Assembly (NCBI GenBank): GCA_014379595.1
Contig: JACMLM010000067.1
Location: 62,001-126,000, forward strand
Source of the DNA: Anaerolineales bacterium
GTDB taxonomy: Bacteria > Chloroflexota > Anaerolineae > Anaerolineales > Villigracilaceae
Direction of reading: 5' to 3'
Length of the DNA: 64,000 nucleotides
Part shown: positions 1 through 8,194 of the stretch, one piece after another
Position numbering within the stretch: the first letter of the stretch is position 1
Layout: every line of letters starts with the position of its first letter
Position numbers and translations under genes: made by a program
The notes under the pieces: model-generated
The model's database searches: none
Told to the model about the DNA's origin: nothing
The model's input: the letters and a program-made list of their open reading frames with translations, nothing else

Positions 1-770
1 GTTGGGACGGAGATTGGTTCCGACGGGCCTATGATAATTTTGGTCATGTGTTGGGTTCAAAAGAAAATACTGAGGGCAGTATCTTTATTGAGCCGCAGGG
101 TATTTGTATTATGGCTGGCTTGGGTTTAGAAAACGGCAACGCCATCAAAGCACTTGATTCGGTTGCGGAACACCTTGCAACGCCACATGGCATTGTGCTG
201 CAACAACCTGCATTCAGTCAATATTATTTACACTTGGGTGAGATTTCATCTTATCCGCCAGGCTATAAAGAAAATGCGGGCATCTTCTGTCACACTAATC
301 CGTGGATCATGATCGCTGAGGCCATGGTTGGGCGCGGAGACAAGGCATTTGATTATTACAAGCGTATCAATCCATCGGCGCGTGAAGAGTTAAGCGAATT
401 ACACAAATGTGAACCATATGTCTATGCTCAAATGATCGCTGGTAAAGATGCGCCCACACATGGGGAAGCCAAAAACTCCTGGCTTACGGGTACATCTGCA
501 TGGAACTACAGTGCTATCACTCAGTATATTCTTGGCATTCGCCCTGCTTTTGATGGCTTGGAAATTGACCCTTCAATTCCTGCGGAGTGGGATGGCTTCA
601 AAGTCACGCGCAATTATCGTGATGTGACTTACCACATCAATGTGACAAACCCGAAGCACATCTGCAAAGGTGTGGAAAAAGTGACAGTTAATGGAAAACA
701 GGTTGAAGGGAATCTGATCCGCACAGAAAAAGGTGTGAGCGAAGTGAATGTTGAAGTAGTGATGGGGTAA
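1..770 (+). CDS. GH94 glycoside phosphorylase, C-terminal part (5' end outside window)
   Basis: The frame is open from the left edge (first full codon at position 3), so only the last 255 or so residues are visible. They match the C-terminal catalytic half of GH94 cellobiose/chitobiose-type phosphorylases: [11 protein letters not shown] (family WDGEWF, whose Asp is the general acid), [19 protein letters not shown] and [15 protein letters not shown]. The family splits a beta-glucoside with phosphate into alpha-glucose 1-phosphate plus a shorter sugar, in the cytoplasm. The stop overlaps the next ATG (TAATG at 768-772), so the two genes are probably translationally coupled. With the GH1 enzyme downstream this suggests beta-glucan or cellodextrin use. 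The exact substrate cannot be read from this fragment. Confidence 0.85.
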   Translation, partial: WDGDWFRRAYDNFGHVLGSKENTEGSIFIEPQGICIMAGLGLENGNAIKALDSVAEHLATPHGIVLQQPAFSQYYLHLGEISSYPPGYKENAGIFCHTNPWIMIAEAMVGRGDKAFDYYKRINPSAREELSELHKCEPYVYAQMIAGKDAPTHGEAKNSWLTGTSAWNYSAITQYILGIRPAFDGLEIDPSIPAEWDGFKVTRNYRDVTYHINVTNPKHICKGVEKVTVNGKQVEGNLIRTEKGVSEVNVEVVMG

Positions 771-1639
771 TGGGCGACTCCCCTCTTCCATTCGCATCGA
801 TTGAAAATAAAGTTTTACGGCTCGATTATTTAACTTCAACGGGGCCGCGCATTATTGGTTTATACGCGCATGGCGCGAAGGGAACAACAGGGAACTTGCT
901 TGCAGAGACTCCTGATGCTCATTGGCCAACGCCGCATGGAGAATATTATTTACACGGGGGGCATCGTTTGTGGACTGCACCAGAGGATACTTTCTATACA
1001 TGTCCTGAAGATGGTCTGAGTGTATTTGAGGAAAAAGATAAAGTTATTTTAAGAAGCCCAGTGGATGCTTCGGGCTTGGAAAAAGAAATAGCTTTTCGTT
1101 TGGATGAAAATTGTGTGCATCTCACCCACCGCATTACATGGCATGGTGACCAAACCATTGAGTTTGCACCATGGGGTATTACACAATTGCGATTAGGAGG
1201 TATGGCGATCCTGCCGTTATCTTCATCGGAAGGATTGGAGCCAAATCGCAATCTTATATTTTGGCCCTATTCACAAATCCATGATGAAAGGCTCAAGTTA
1301 CAAGACGATTTGATCCTACTCCATGGCCGCTCATCGGAACATGCATTGAAGATCGGCAATTTCAATAAACTCGGATGGGTCGCCTGCACAGTAAGCAATG
1401 TACTATTCATCAAACGATTTTCATGCGATGAATCAAAAGTTTATGCAGATATGGGCTGCAATGTGGAAGTTTATGTAAAGGATGCATGTATTGAATTGGA
1501 AACACTTGGGCCCTTAACAAAATTAAATCCAGGCGAAAGCATGATACATAATGAAACCTGGGAAGTTATTGCGGATTCAGTATATGCCGCAACTTTAGAA
1601 ACAGCTCGTGCAATCTGTGCAAGACTTTCATCAAAATAA
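770..1639 (+). CDS. Mutarotase-fold-like protein (DUF4380-like), function unknown
   Basis: A 289-residue soluble protein with no signal peptide or membrane segment. The motif YYLHGGHRLWTAPE near residues 60-75 and the ending ELETLGPLTKLNPGESMIHNE followed by TWEV resemble DUF4380-type proteins, which have a galactose-mutarotase-like beta-sandwich. The family has no settled reaction; sugar binding or epimerisation is the usual guess. The start overlaps the stop of the GH94 gene by one base, and the GH1 gene follows 17 bases after its stop, so it belongs to the same beta-glucoside operon. I infer a supporting role with the sugars released by those enzymes. An assignment to aldose 1-epimerase is not justified by the motifs I can see. 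Confidence 0.6.
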   Translation: MGDSPLPFASIENKVLRLDYLTSTGPRIIGLYAHGAKGTTGNLLAETPDAHWPTPHGEYYLHGGHRLWTAPEDTFYTCPEDGLSVFEEKDKVILRSPVDASGLEKEIAFRLDENCVHLTHRITWHGDQTIEFAPWGITQLRLGGMAILPLSSSEGLEPNRNLIFWPYSQIHDERLKLQDDLILLHGRSSEHALKIGNFNKLGWVACTVSNVLFIKRFSCDESKVYADMGCNVEVYVKDACIELETLGPLTKLNPGESMIHNETWEVIADSVYAATLETARAICARLSSK

Positions 1640-1656
1640 TTTTTAAGGAGTAAAAA

Positions 1657-3018
1657 ATGGCAAACAAAACCGTATTTCCAAAAGATTTCCTGTGGGGTGC
1701 AGCAACCGCTTCATATCAGATCGAAGGTGCATGGGATAAACATGGCAAGGGCGAATCCACCTGGGATCGTTTTACACACACGCCCGGCAAAATAAAGAAT
1801 AATGATAACGGCGATGTGGCTAATGATCATTACCGCCTGTGGAAAAAAGATATCGGCTTGATGAAGAAACTTGGCTTAAAAGCATATCGCTTTTCAATTG
1901 CATGGCCGCGTATTCTACCAACCGGGAGTGGCAAAGTGAACCAAAAGGGTATCGATTTTTACAGCCGCTTGGTGGACGGATTACTCGATGCGAACATTAC
2001 GCCATTTGCCACACTATTTCATTGGGATCTTCCGCAAACATTGGAAGATGAAGGCGGCTGGGCCGTTCGTTCCACGACTGATGCGTTTGTGGAATACACA
2101 GATGCCATTACACGTGCACTTGGTGATCGCGTGAAACATTGGGCCACTCTTAATGAATTATCGGTAGTTGCATGGCTTGGGTATGAGATGGGAGTTCATG
2201 CGCCAGGCTTAAAGGATATAAAACTATCAGTACGTGCTGCACATCATCTTTTGCTCGCTCATGGATTGGCAGTACCGGTCATTCGCCGTAACAGTCCAGA
2301 TGCAGAAGTGGGAACTGTGCTCAACATCGGCTGGAAGGTTCCAGCTTCGAAGAGCACAATGGATATGGACTCGGCTCGCATTGACGATGGAAGATGGTTC
2401 CGTTGGTTCGCCGATCCCGTCTATGGCCGTGGCTATCCCGCAGACATGGTTGAGCATTTCTCAAGCCTGGGTGCACTCCCAAATGGTATGGATTTTGTGC
2501 AAGAAGGCGATATGAAAGTGATCGCTGCCCCAACAGACTTTGTTGGGTTGAATTACTATGGCCGCAACCTTCATCGTGTGGATGCTCCTGATAACGATCC
2601 GCAGATCGATTTCCCTTTCCCTAAAACCCCCGAGCATTGGACGGAAATGGATTGGGAGAATTATCCCGATGGTCTTACCGGTTCACTGGCGCGCGTATAC
2701 TTCGATTACCAACCACGCAAAATTTATATCACTGAGAATGGTGCCAGCTATTCCACTCCGCCGGATGAAAAGGGAAATGTCCTCGATGTACATCGCACAA
2801 ACTATTTGAAGACTCACTTTGCCGCGGCGCATCGTGCCATGCAGGCAGGCGTTCCGCTGGCTGGATACTTCGTCTGGTCGTTGATGGATAACTTTGAATG
2901 GTCGTTTGGTTACGGTCAGCGCTTTGGCATTGTATGGGTTAACTTTGAGACTCAGGAACGTATCTTGAAAGACAGCGCCAAGTGGTACAAGACGGTAATT
3001 AAGAAGAACGGGTTTTAG
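1657..3018 (+). CDS. bglA: GH1 beta-glucosidase
   Basis: A 453-residue protein of normal GH1 length without a signal peptide, so cytoplasmic. The N-terminal FPKDFLWGAATASYQIEGA is the GH1 signature. The acid/base Glu lies in TLNEL (usually TFNEP; the Pro is Leu here) near residue 168. The nucleophile Glu lies in YITENGASY near residue 356, and the C-terminal VWSLMDNFEWSFGY forms the aglycone-site region. It hydrolyses beta-1,4-linked glucosides such as cellobiose. A ribosome site AAGGAG sits 7-8 bases before the ATG. It is the last gene of the GH94-GH1 operon and is followed by a strong hairpin. The family call is firm; preference for glucosides over galactosides or fucosides is not. Confidence 0.93.
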   Translation: MANKTVFPKDFLWGAATASYQIEGAWDKHGKGESTWDRFTHTPGKIKNNDNGDVANDHYRLWKKDIGLMKKLGLKAYRFSIAWPRILPTGSGKVNQKGIDFYSRLVDGLLDANITPFATLFHWDLPQTLEDEGGWAVRSTTDAFVEYTDAITRALGDRVKHWATLNELSVVAWLGYEMGVHAPGLKDIKLSVRAAHHLLLAHGLAVPVIRRNSPDAEVGTVLNIGWKVPASKSTMDMDSARIDDGRWFRWFADPVYGRGYPADMVEHFSSLGALPNGMDFVQEGDMKVIAAPTDFVGLNYYGRNLHRVDAPDNDPQIDFPFPKTPEHWTEMDWENYPDGLTGSLARVYFDYQPRKIYITENGASYSTPPDEKGNVLDVHRTNYLKTHFAAAHRAMQAGVPLAGYFVWSLMDNFEWSFGYGQRFGIVWVNFETQERILKDSAKWYKTVIKKNGF

Positions 3019-3025
3019 AAATTTG

Positions 3026-3060
3026 TAGTTTGTTCGAGGGCTTAGCCCTCGAACAAACTA
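3026..3060. terminator. Bidirectional hairpin between convergent genes
   Basis: Perfect 16-bp inverted repeat TAGTTTGTTCGAGGGC / GCCCTCGAACAAACTA with loop TTA. It lies 8 bases after the GH1 stop and 8 bases from the stop of the oppositely oriented MFS gene, so it can end transcription from both sides. There is no long T-run. Confidence 0.75.
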
Positions 3061-3068
3061 TTAGCACA

Positions 3069-4244
3069 TTAAGATTCGGGCTTCGTCCACCACAGGCATA
3101 ATACTCCGATCAACCAGCCTACTGCTGACAAAGCATATAGCCAGCGTGCACCGATCACATCAAAGATAGCGCCTGCTATTGGCGCTGAAATAATATTGAC
3201 AAGTCCAGCAATGGTGACTGTGAACAGTGCAAGTACAGTCCCAGTGTGTGTAGATTGTGTGCGGCTGCTGATGAGCCCGACAAATGAAATCGTGTAAAAG
3301 CTGAATGAAACTCCGCCTATAAAGCGCACGACCATGATCGTGGCAATGAACGGCAGAAATAAAACTGCGAGACGTTGAAACAAGATGATAGCCATGGCCG
3401 CCAACATGAGACGATGTGCCCCAACGCGGCGGATGATCCTATCTGAGAAGATCATGAATGGCAGTTCAACTATTGCACTTAGGATGCCAGCTACAGAAAT
3501 AACCTGTTTGGAAGCGCCTAGCTCGGCAAGGAAAACATTTTCAAATTGCAATACACCATTGTTCAGGAAGCCGATGGCAACCAAAGCAAGCGCAAAGCCG
3601 AGCAATACTTTGTCCTGCCAGATGTATTGAAGGGCAATGCGTACATTCGGTTTTGGCTGATCGGCTATTTGCTGTGAACTAAAATATCGTGGATTAATAA
3701 AGAATATCAACGCTGAAGCTGTCAGCCACATGACGCAGATTCCGATAAAGCCAGCGATATATCCGAAGCGGGCAATCAGCCATCCCGAAGAAAGAACGCA
3801 GATGATCCATCCCACAGAAGCCCAGACTCGCACGCTTCCATATCCCGTATCTGATTCCTGTGCAACCGTCACAGCCATTGAATCGGAAATGGGCATAATG
3901 CCTGAAGATGCAAGTGAATGCAGAAATATCATCAGAAGAATCAAAGGAAAAAATTTCTGCAGGCCTATAACAATATAACCAAGAGCGCCGAGGATCAGTG
4001 CGATCTGTAAAATACGTCGGGCTTGGGGATGTTTCTTCACTTCACTCACCCACCAAGGGGAGGCTACCATGCCCACAATGGCGCTGATGGAAGAGATAAC
4101 GCCGATCTGTTTTCCATTGAAGCCAAGGCTGATAAAAAAGAGATTCATGAAAGGCAAAACGAAGCCCCAGCCTCCCATGAAGGAAAAATAATATAGGCGT
4201 GCAAAAAACAGGTCGTTGAAATGGATTTTGAATTTTGGCATCAT
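3069..4244 (-). CDS. MFS transporter (LacY/nucleoside-symporter-like, MFS_1-like)
   Basis: About 391 residues with some twelve hydrophobic segments. The N-terminal stretch ARLYYFSFMGGWGFVLPFMN and the short motif SDKIIRR-type loop (here SDRIIRRVGAHR) are typical of the MFS_1-like/LacY branch. The frame runs 17 codons further upstream, but those residues are unlike the family, so I place the start at one of two adjacent ATGs (4244 or 4241). It converges on the GH1 gene and is transcribed away from the ABC permeases. A paralogue of the same branch is found at 30523-31671. Substrate unknown; the setting makes a sugar or nucleoside plausible. Confidence 0.75.
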   Translation of the reverse strand: MMPKFKIHFNDLFFARLYYFSFMGGWGFVLPFMNLFFISLGFNGKQIGVISSISAIVGMVASPWWVSEVKKHPQARRILQIALILGALGYIVIGLQKFFPLILLMIFLHSLASSGIMPISDSMAVTVAQESDTGYGSVRVWASVGWIICVLSSGWLIARFGYIAGFIGICVMWLTASALIFFINPRYFSSQQIADQPKPNVRIALQYIWQDKVLLGFALALVAIGFLNNGVLQFENVFLAELGASKQVISVAGILSAIVELPFMIFSDRIIRRVGAHRLMLAAMAIILFQRLAVLFLPFIATIMVVRFIGGVSFSFYTISFVGLISSRTQSTHTGTVLALFTVTIAGLVNIISAPIAGAIFDVIGARWLYALSAVGWLIGVLCLWWTKPES

Positions 4245-4418
4245 TATATAAATCGGGCAGAGTATAACACTCACAATTATGAAAATATGCAATGCTCTTG
4301 ATGAAATTTGCTGACCCTTGGAAACATTCTGGAGAAGGTTGACGCGCTGTATTTTTTTATGATAAAGTGAAAGATTGATATAAAATCAAAACGTGTACTT
4401 TTCGATATAAAGGAAATC

Positions 4419-5324
4419 ATGACTATTCGAACTACGCCCCGCCTGCGCTACGATAAACGATTTGGACTGTTGCTGATCTCACCCTGGGTAATCGGCTTGT
4501 TATTATTCAAGCTGCTCCCCATTCTGGCTTCGCTCGCCATCTCATTTACGAATTTTCAACTGCTTACTCCCGAAGAAACCAGGTTTACCGGCCTGGAGAA
4601 TTACATCCGTTTGATGCAGGACGATGCAGTGGGATATGTATTGTTCGAGACAATTTCGTTGGGAATCACTACGATTCCGCTTCAATTGGTTGCATCCATT
4701 TTTCTCGCATCCCTGCTCAGCAATCCGCGTTTGAAATCTGGCAACCTAATGCGGACGCTGTTCTTTTTGCCAAGTATCGTTCCCGGCGTAGCCATCTTTT
4801 TTATGTGGATTGGGTTTGCAGACCCTGCCACCGGCTGGCTGAATAAACTAATTCTTCATCCCCTTGGGTTAACTGGTTTCAATAATTTGTTTTCAGATGG
4901 GGCCATTGCATTCCTTTTTAGTATCAGTTCCCTTTGGTCTGTCGGCCCGGGGATGCTGATCATGCTTGGCGCATTACAAGGATTACCCCATGAGATCAAT
5001 GAAGCCGCGCGCGTGGATGGTGCAGGTCCGCTTGTGCGCTTTTTCTATATCACCCTGCCGCTCATTTCTCCAGCTATTTTCTTTGCGATCATTATCAATA
5101 TGATCGCGATATTCGGCGGCGTGATCCTGCTTGACCGTGGCAATGTGTTCAGTGGAAGTTTCTCACCTTACGACGGCTATGTCACCTATATTCTTTTTGA
5201 ACGATATGATCTCGGGTACGCGGCAAGCCTGGCATGGTTCTTCTTCGTTATCGTGATGTTCGTAGTGTATGCGCTTTTTTCGAGCGCGCGCCGTTGGGTC
5301 TATTATCCAGATCGGGATGCATAA
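4419..5324 (+). CDS. Carbohydrate ABC transporter permease, MalF/UgpA type
   Basis: A 301-residue inner-membrane permease with about six membrane segments. The cytoplasmic EAA loop that docks the ATPase reads EINEAARVDGAGPLVRFF with ITLPLISP following, close to the CUT1 consensus. An AAGGAA sequence precedes the ATG. The MalG-type partner starts 3 bases after the stop. Together they form the membrane channel of a CUT1 sugar importer. No solute-binding protein or MsmK/MalK-type ATPase is in the window; many systems of this class borrow a shared ATPase. The nearby GH94/GH1 genes suggest oligosaccharide or beta-glucoside import, which is inference from context. Confidence 0.9.
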   Translation: MTIRTTPRLRYDKRFGLLLISPWVIGLLLFKLLPILASLAISFTNFQLLTPEETRFTGLENYIRLMQDDAVGYVLFETISLGITTIPLQLVASIFLASLLSNPRLKSGNLMRTLFFLPSIVPGVAIFFMWIGFADPATGWLNKLILHPLGLTGFNNLFSDGAIAFLFSISSLWSVGPGMLIMLGALQGLPHEINEAARVDGAGPLVRFFYITLPLISPAIFFAIIINMIAIFGGVILLDRGNVFSGSFSPYDGYVTYILFERYDLGYAASLAWFFFVIVMFVVYALFSSARRWVYYPDRDA

Positions 5325-5326
5325 AT

Positions 5327-6406
5327 ATGACAACACAATCAAAACACAAATGGCTTACGCCGCATAATTACCTTTCACTGAAATTATGGGAAACCATAGG
5401 GACAGGACTTTTTAATTTATTTATTTTTCTAATGATCTTTGCCTACCTGTTCCCCATGGTCTTTATGGTGGCAACCTCATTGATGGAAGGCCCTCAGTTA
5501 ACTGATCGTAATGCCCCTGCCTACCCAGCCAAACATGTACGGTATGAGTATGAAGGCAAGACGTATCCAGTCTACAAAGTGCCGTTTCCCAATGGAGAAG
5601 TTCGCGAGCTTGCCTTGGTGGAGCCGGGGCGAACGTCCAGCCAGTTTATTGACCCGAAAAACCCTGAAGCTGGTCTCATTTTATGGGAAGGGAACCGTCG
5701 GCCATTAATAGGTGTGTATGAATTCCATGTCACACTGAATAATTTCACTACCCTCTTTGGCGCATTACCCCTCTCACGAATGTTACAAAACACCTTAATA
5801 ATGACCATCATTGCTGAGATCGGCGTTTTGCTTTCGTCTATTGTTGTTGCTTATGGATTCTCACGCTTTCCGTTGCCGGGCGGAGATCTTCTTTTTTATG
5901 TATTGATCGCCACTATTTTAATCCCCGAAAAAGTAACGCTTATCCCCACCTACTTCTTTTTCGTACGCATCCTTCATTGGGAAGGCACTTGGCTTCCCAT
6001 TCTCGTCCCATTCTTTTTTGGGAATGCAGTGTATATTTTCCTTCTGCGTCAAAACTTCAAAAGTATTCCCAAGGATATTGATGAAGCAGCCATGATAGAT
6101 GGCGCCGGTCCGCTGCGGGTTTTGTTCCAGGTGATCCTGCCGCAATGCTGGCCCACGGTGATCACTGTTTCACTTTTACATTTCTTCTATATGTGGAATG
6201 AAACGCGGCAGGCTTCGCTTTATCTCAGCATCAGCCGAGACATTGCCCCAATTTCATTCGGTGTGCAAAACTTTCAAAGCCTCGCCCCGATCCAGAATCA
6301 ACTACAGGCCAGTGCGCTTATCTTAATGATCGTGCCTGTCATCGTACTGCTCATTTCACAACGATATTTTATGCGTGATATGGTGGTAACAGGAATGGAA
6401 AAATAA
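5327..6406 (+). CDS. Carbohydrate ABC transporter permease, MalG/UgpE type, with an extra extracytoplasmic insert
   Basis: About 359 residues. The EAA loop DIDEAAMIDGAGPLRVLFQ with VILPQCWP following marks the second CUT1 permease. I use the ATG at 5327, 3 bases after the MalF-type stop; an upstream in-frame start lies inside that gene. Between the first membrane segment (FIFLMIFAYLFPMVFMVATS) and the next lies a hydrophilic stretch of about 85 residues, including GPQLTDRNAPAYPAKHVRYE and RPLIGVYEFHVTLNNF. That is much longer than in E. coli MalG/UgpE-like proteins and should face outside. The role is otherwise as for its partner. Confidence 0.88.
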   Translation: MTTQSKHKWLTPHNYLSLKLWETIGTGLFNLFIFLMIFAYLFPMVFMVATSLMEGPQLTDRNAPAYPAKHVRYEYEGKTYPVYKVPFPNGEVRELALVEPGRTSSQFIDPKNPEAGLILWEGNRRPLIGVYEFHVTLNNFTTLFGALPLSRMLQNTLIMTIIAEIGVLLSSIVVAYGFSRFPLPGGDLLFYVLIATILIPEKVTLIPTYFFFVRILHWEGTWLPILVPFFFGNAVYIFLLRQNFKSIPKDIDEAAMIDGAGPLRVLFQVILPQCWPTVITVSLLHFFYMWNETRQASLYLSISRDIAPISFGVQNFQSLAPIQNQLQASALILMIVPVIVLLISQRYFMRDMVVTGMEK

Positions 6407-6411
6407 ATATT

Positions 6412-7722
6412 ATGTTTCGCAATCCTAATCATCGAACTATTTTTGGCATCTGGCTGGGGTGGGCAATCATTATGCTGGCGTATCACGTTTTTCTGCCTGC
6501 CCGCTATACGATCCAGCCGCCTGACCGCGCACTTGACTGGACAGCTACCGAAACCATGCCCGGCAGTCAAAACGGAAAGATCTACCTCAACGAGCCGTTT
6601 CTGAATCGCCACGTTTCATGGGATTCGGAATATTATCTCGCTATTGCTGTTGGTGGCTATGAAGCGCCCGGTCCCGCTCGCATCCGTGGAGAAGTTGGCA
6701 ACGCAACTGCTACTACAGGATATTGGCCTTTCGTCATCCCACCCCAAGCTGTTGTTATCCCGGGTATTTCTCTCAGCTATGCCTTCTTCCCGTTCTATCC
6801 GATGATGATGCGTTTGCTTGCATTGCCCCTTTCATTATTTGGATTAAACGCCATCGCCACAGCCACATTGGCCGGCGTGATCGTTTCGATGCTCGGAACT
6901 CTAGCAGCCATGTTTGCACTATATGAATTTGCCAGCGTTGAAATGGATGAAGCCAGCGGAGTCCGTGCGGCCTTTTACATGCTCATTTTTCCAAGCGGCT
7001 TTTTTCTAGCTGAAATATATACCGAGGGATTATTCGTCGGGCTTGCATTCAGCAGTCTTTTACTACTCCGTCGCGGATATCGCGGGTGGGCGGCAGTAAT
7101 AGCGATCCTGGCTACTTTCACACGTGCCGCGGGAGTAGTGCTTGCAATCCCATTAATTATTTCGTGGATCAAAGAAGCTGAATGGCTGGAACTCGACATG
7201 GAATGGAATCAAATTTATTATCGAGGCGTGCCGTGGCGCATTGTAGCAAATGGATTAATTGCAGCATCACCGTTATTTGCTTTCTTCCTTTGGCGCATCT
7301 CCTATTATGGGCTGGCCTTCAGCCTTGTAGAGGAGGAATTCTTCGGGCGTGGACTGCTTTCATTTGGGGTCACGTTCATCACCTGGTCTGATGGGTTACG
7401 TGCAATATTTGAAAGCAATCCGCAGGCCGCCGCTTATTATTTTGTGGAATGGCTTGGCGTGATCATTGGATTCACAGCTTGTATTGTGGGATTCAAAAAA
7501 CATCCTGATCTTGCCATCTTTGGTTTTCTTGTAGTCTTTCTTTCGTTTACCAGTGGTCCTGCACAAGGAATATATCGCTATGTTTTAGCTGCACCACCCG
7601 TCTTTCTCTTCCTCAGCAGGCTCGGCAGGAATCCCATTTTTGATCGCGTGTGGACAATTGCCAGTATGTTAATCATGAGCATCATGTGCGCCATGTATAT
7701 GTTCAACATGTGGTCTGGATAA
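6412..7722 (+). CDS. PIG-V-like integral membrane mannosyl/glycosyltransferase (GT-C fold)
   Basis: 436 residues with many hydrophobic segments. After the first membrane helix the luminal/extracellular loop contains HVSWDSEYYLAIAVGGYE, and a second motif YAFFPFYPMMMRLLALPL follows. These are the WDxxWY...IA..GY and FFPLYP signatures of the PIG-V/GPI mannosyltransferase family (GT76-like) and its bacterial relatives. Such enzymes move a sugar from a polyprenyl-phosphate donor to a lipid or protein outside the membrane. It begins 5 bases after the MalG-type permease stop, so it is co-transcribed with the sugar importer, an unusual partner. Donor and acceptor are unknown. Confidence 0.7.
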   Translation: MFRNPNHRTIFGIWLGWAIIMLAYHVFLPARYTIQPPDRALDWTATETMPGSQNGKIYLNEPFLNRHVSWDSEYYLAIAVGGYEAPGPARIRGEVGNATATTGYWPFVIPPQAVVIPGISLSYAFFPFYPMMMRLLALPLSLFGLNAIATATLAGVIVSMLGTLAAMFALYEFASVEMDEASGVRAAFYMLIFPSGFFLAEIYTEGLFVGLAFSSLLLLRRGYRGWAAVIAILATFTRAAGVVLAIPLIISWIKEAEWLELDMEWNQIYYRGVPWRIVANGLIAASPLFAFFLWRISYYGLAFSLVEEEFFGRGLLSFGVTFITWSDGLRAIFESNPQAAAYYFVEWLGVIIGFTACIVGFKKHPDLAIFGFLVVFLSFTSGPAQGIYRYVLAAPPVFLFLSRLGRNPIFDRVWTIASMLIMSIMCAMYMFNMWSG

Positions 7723-7875
7723 ATATTTTAGCTGTGTTAGACCTCTATTATAAGTAAGGTCGTCAGCCACACACCTGCCCTGGCGGACGGTGCCAGGGGA
7801 GCACACAGAGACCTTTGAGAAGAGGCTCTTAAATCTCATTCTTCTCTGTGGACTCTGTGGCAAAAGTCTTTGTTT

Positions 7876-7934
7876 TGTTCCGTCAGTAGTTGTACTGCTG
7901 ACGGTTCGGCAGTACAACTACCGAAAAAACTTCT
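7876..7934 (+). repeat. Dispersed palindromic repeat, copy A
   Basis: Arms GTAGTTGTACTGC (7886-7898) and GCAGTACAACTAC (7909-7921) are exact inverted repeats around a 10-base loop. The flanks TTTGTTCCGT on the left and CCGAAAAAACTTC on the right also occur, in reverse orientation, in copy B at 12865-12930. Confidence 0.75.
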
Positions 7935-7972
7935 TCATAAACGTACTTATGCCAGAAGTCTATTGTGAATGC

Positions 7973-8010
7973 AAATGTAGCGCGAGATGCTTATCTCGCG
8001 CTACATTTTT
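7973..8010 (+). terminator. Strong hairpin terminator
   Basis: A 16-bp perfect stem (AAATGTAGCGCGAGAT with its complement) and loop GCTT, followed by a run of T. It probably ends the sugar transport/PIG-V operon about 250 bases after the last gene. The palindrome is also the kind found as a dispersed repeat. Confidence 0.75.
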
Positions 8011-8194
8011 TAAAAACAAAATGCCCGCCGATAGGATGAGGGGGGCATCCTACCGACGGACAAGTACATTATACACAATTTAGTTGATTGTGCAAGAGAA
8101 TTTTCTGGTAAGATGGATTTTTGGTGCTATACTCTTATATTAACTTAATCAAAATTATCAGAACATTTTCTATTCAAAGGCTAGGTTGAAGAAT

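Larger units (their letters stand above)
7723..8194. other. Gene-free stretch of about 470 bases, filled with palindromes
   Basis: I see no convincing coding frame. It holds, in order: a short inverted repeat CCCTGG/CCAGGG near 7779-7800; a segment with CACAGAGA and CTCTGTGG repeats (7800-7870); a 13-bp inverted repeat (7886-7921) with a second copy at 12866-12930; a strong terminator-like hairpin (7973-8010); and an imperfect TAGGATG/CATCCTA palindrome (8032-8052). The remainder carries the leader of the CheB-CheR gene. Confidence 0.7.
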
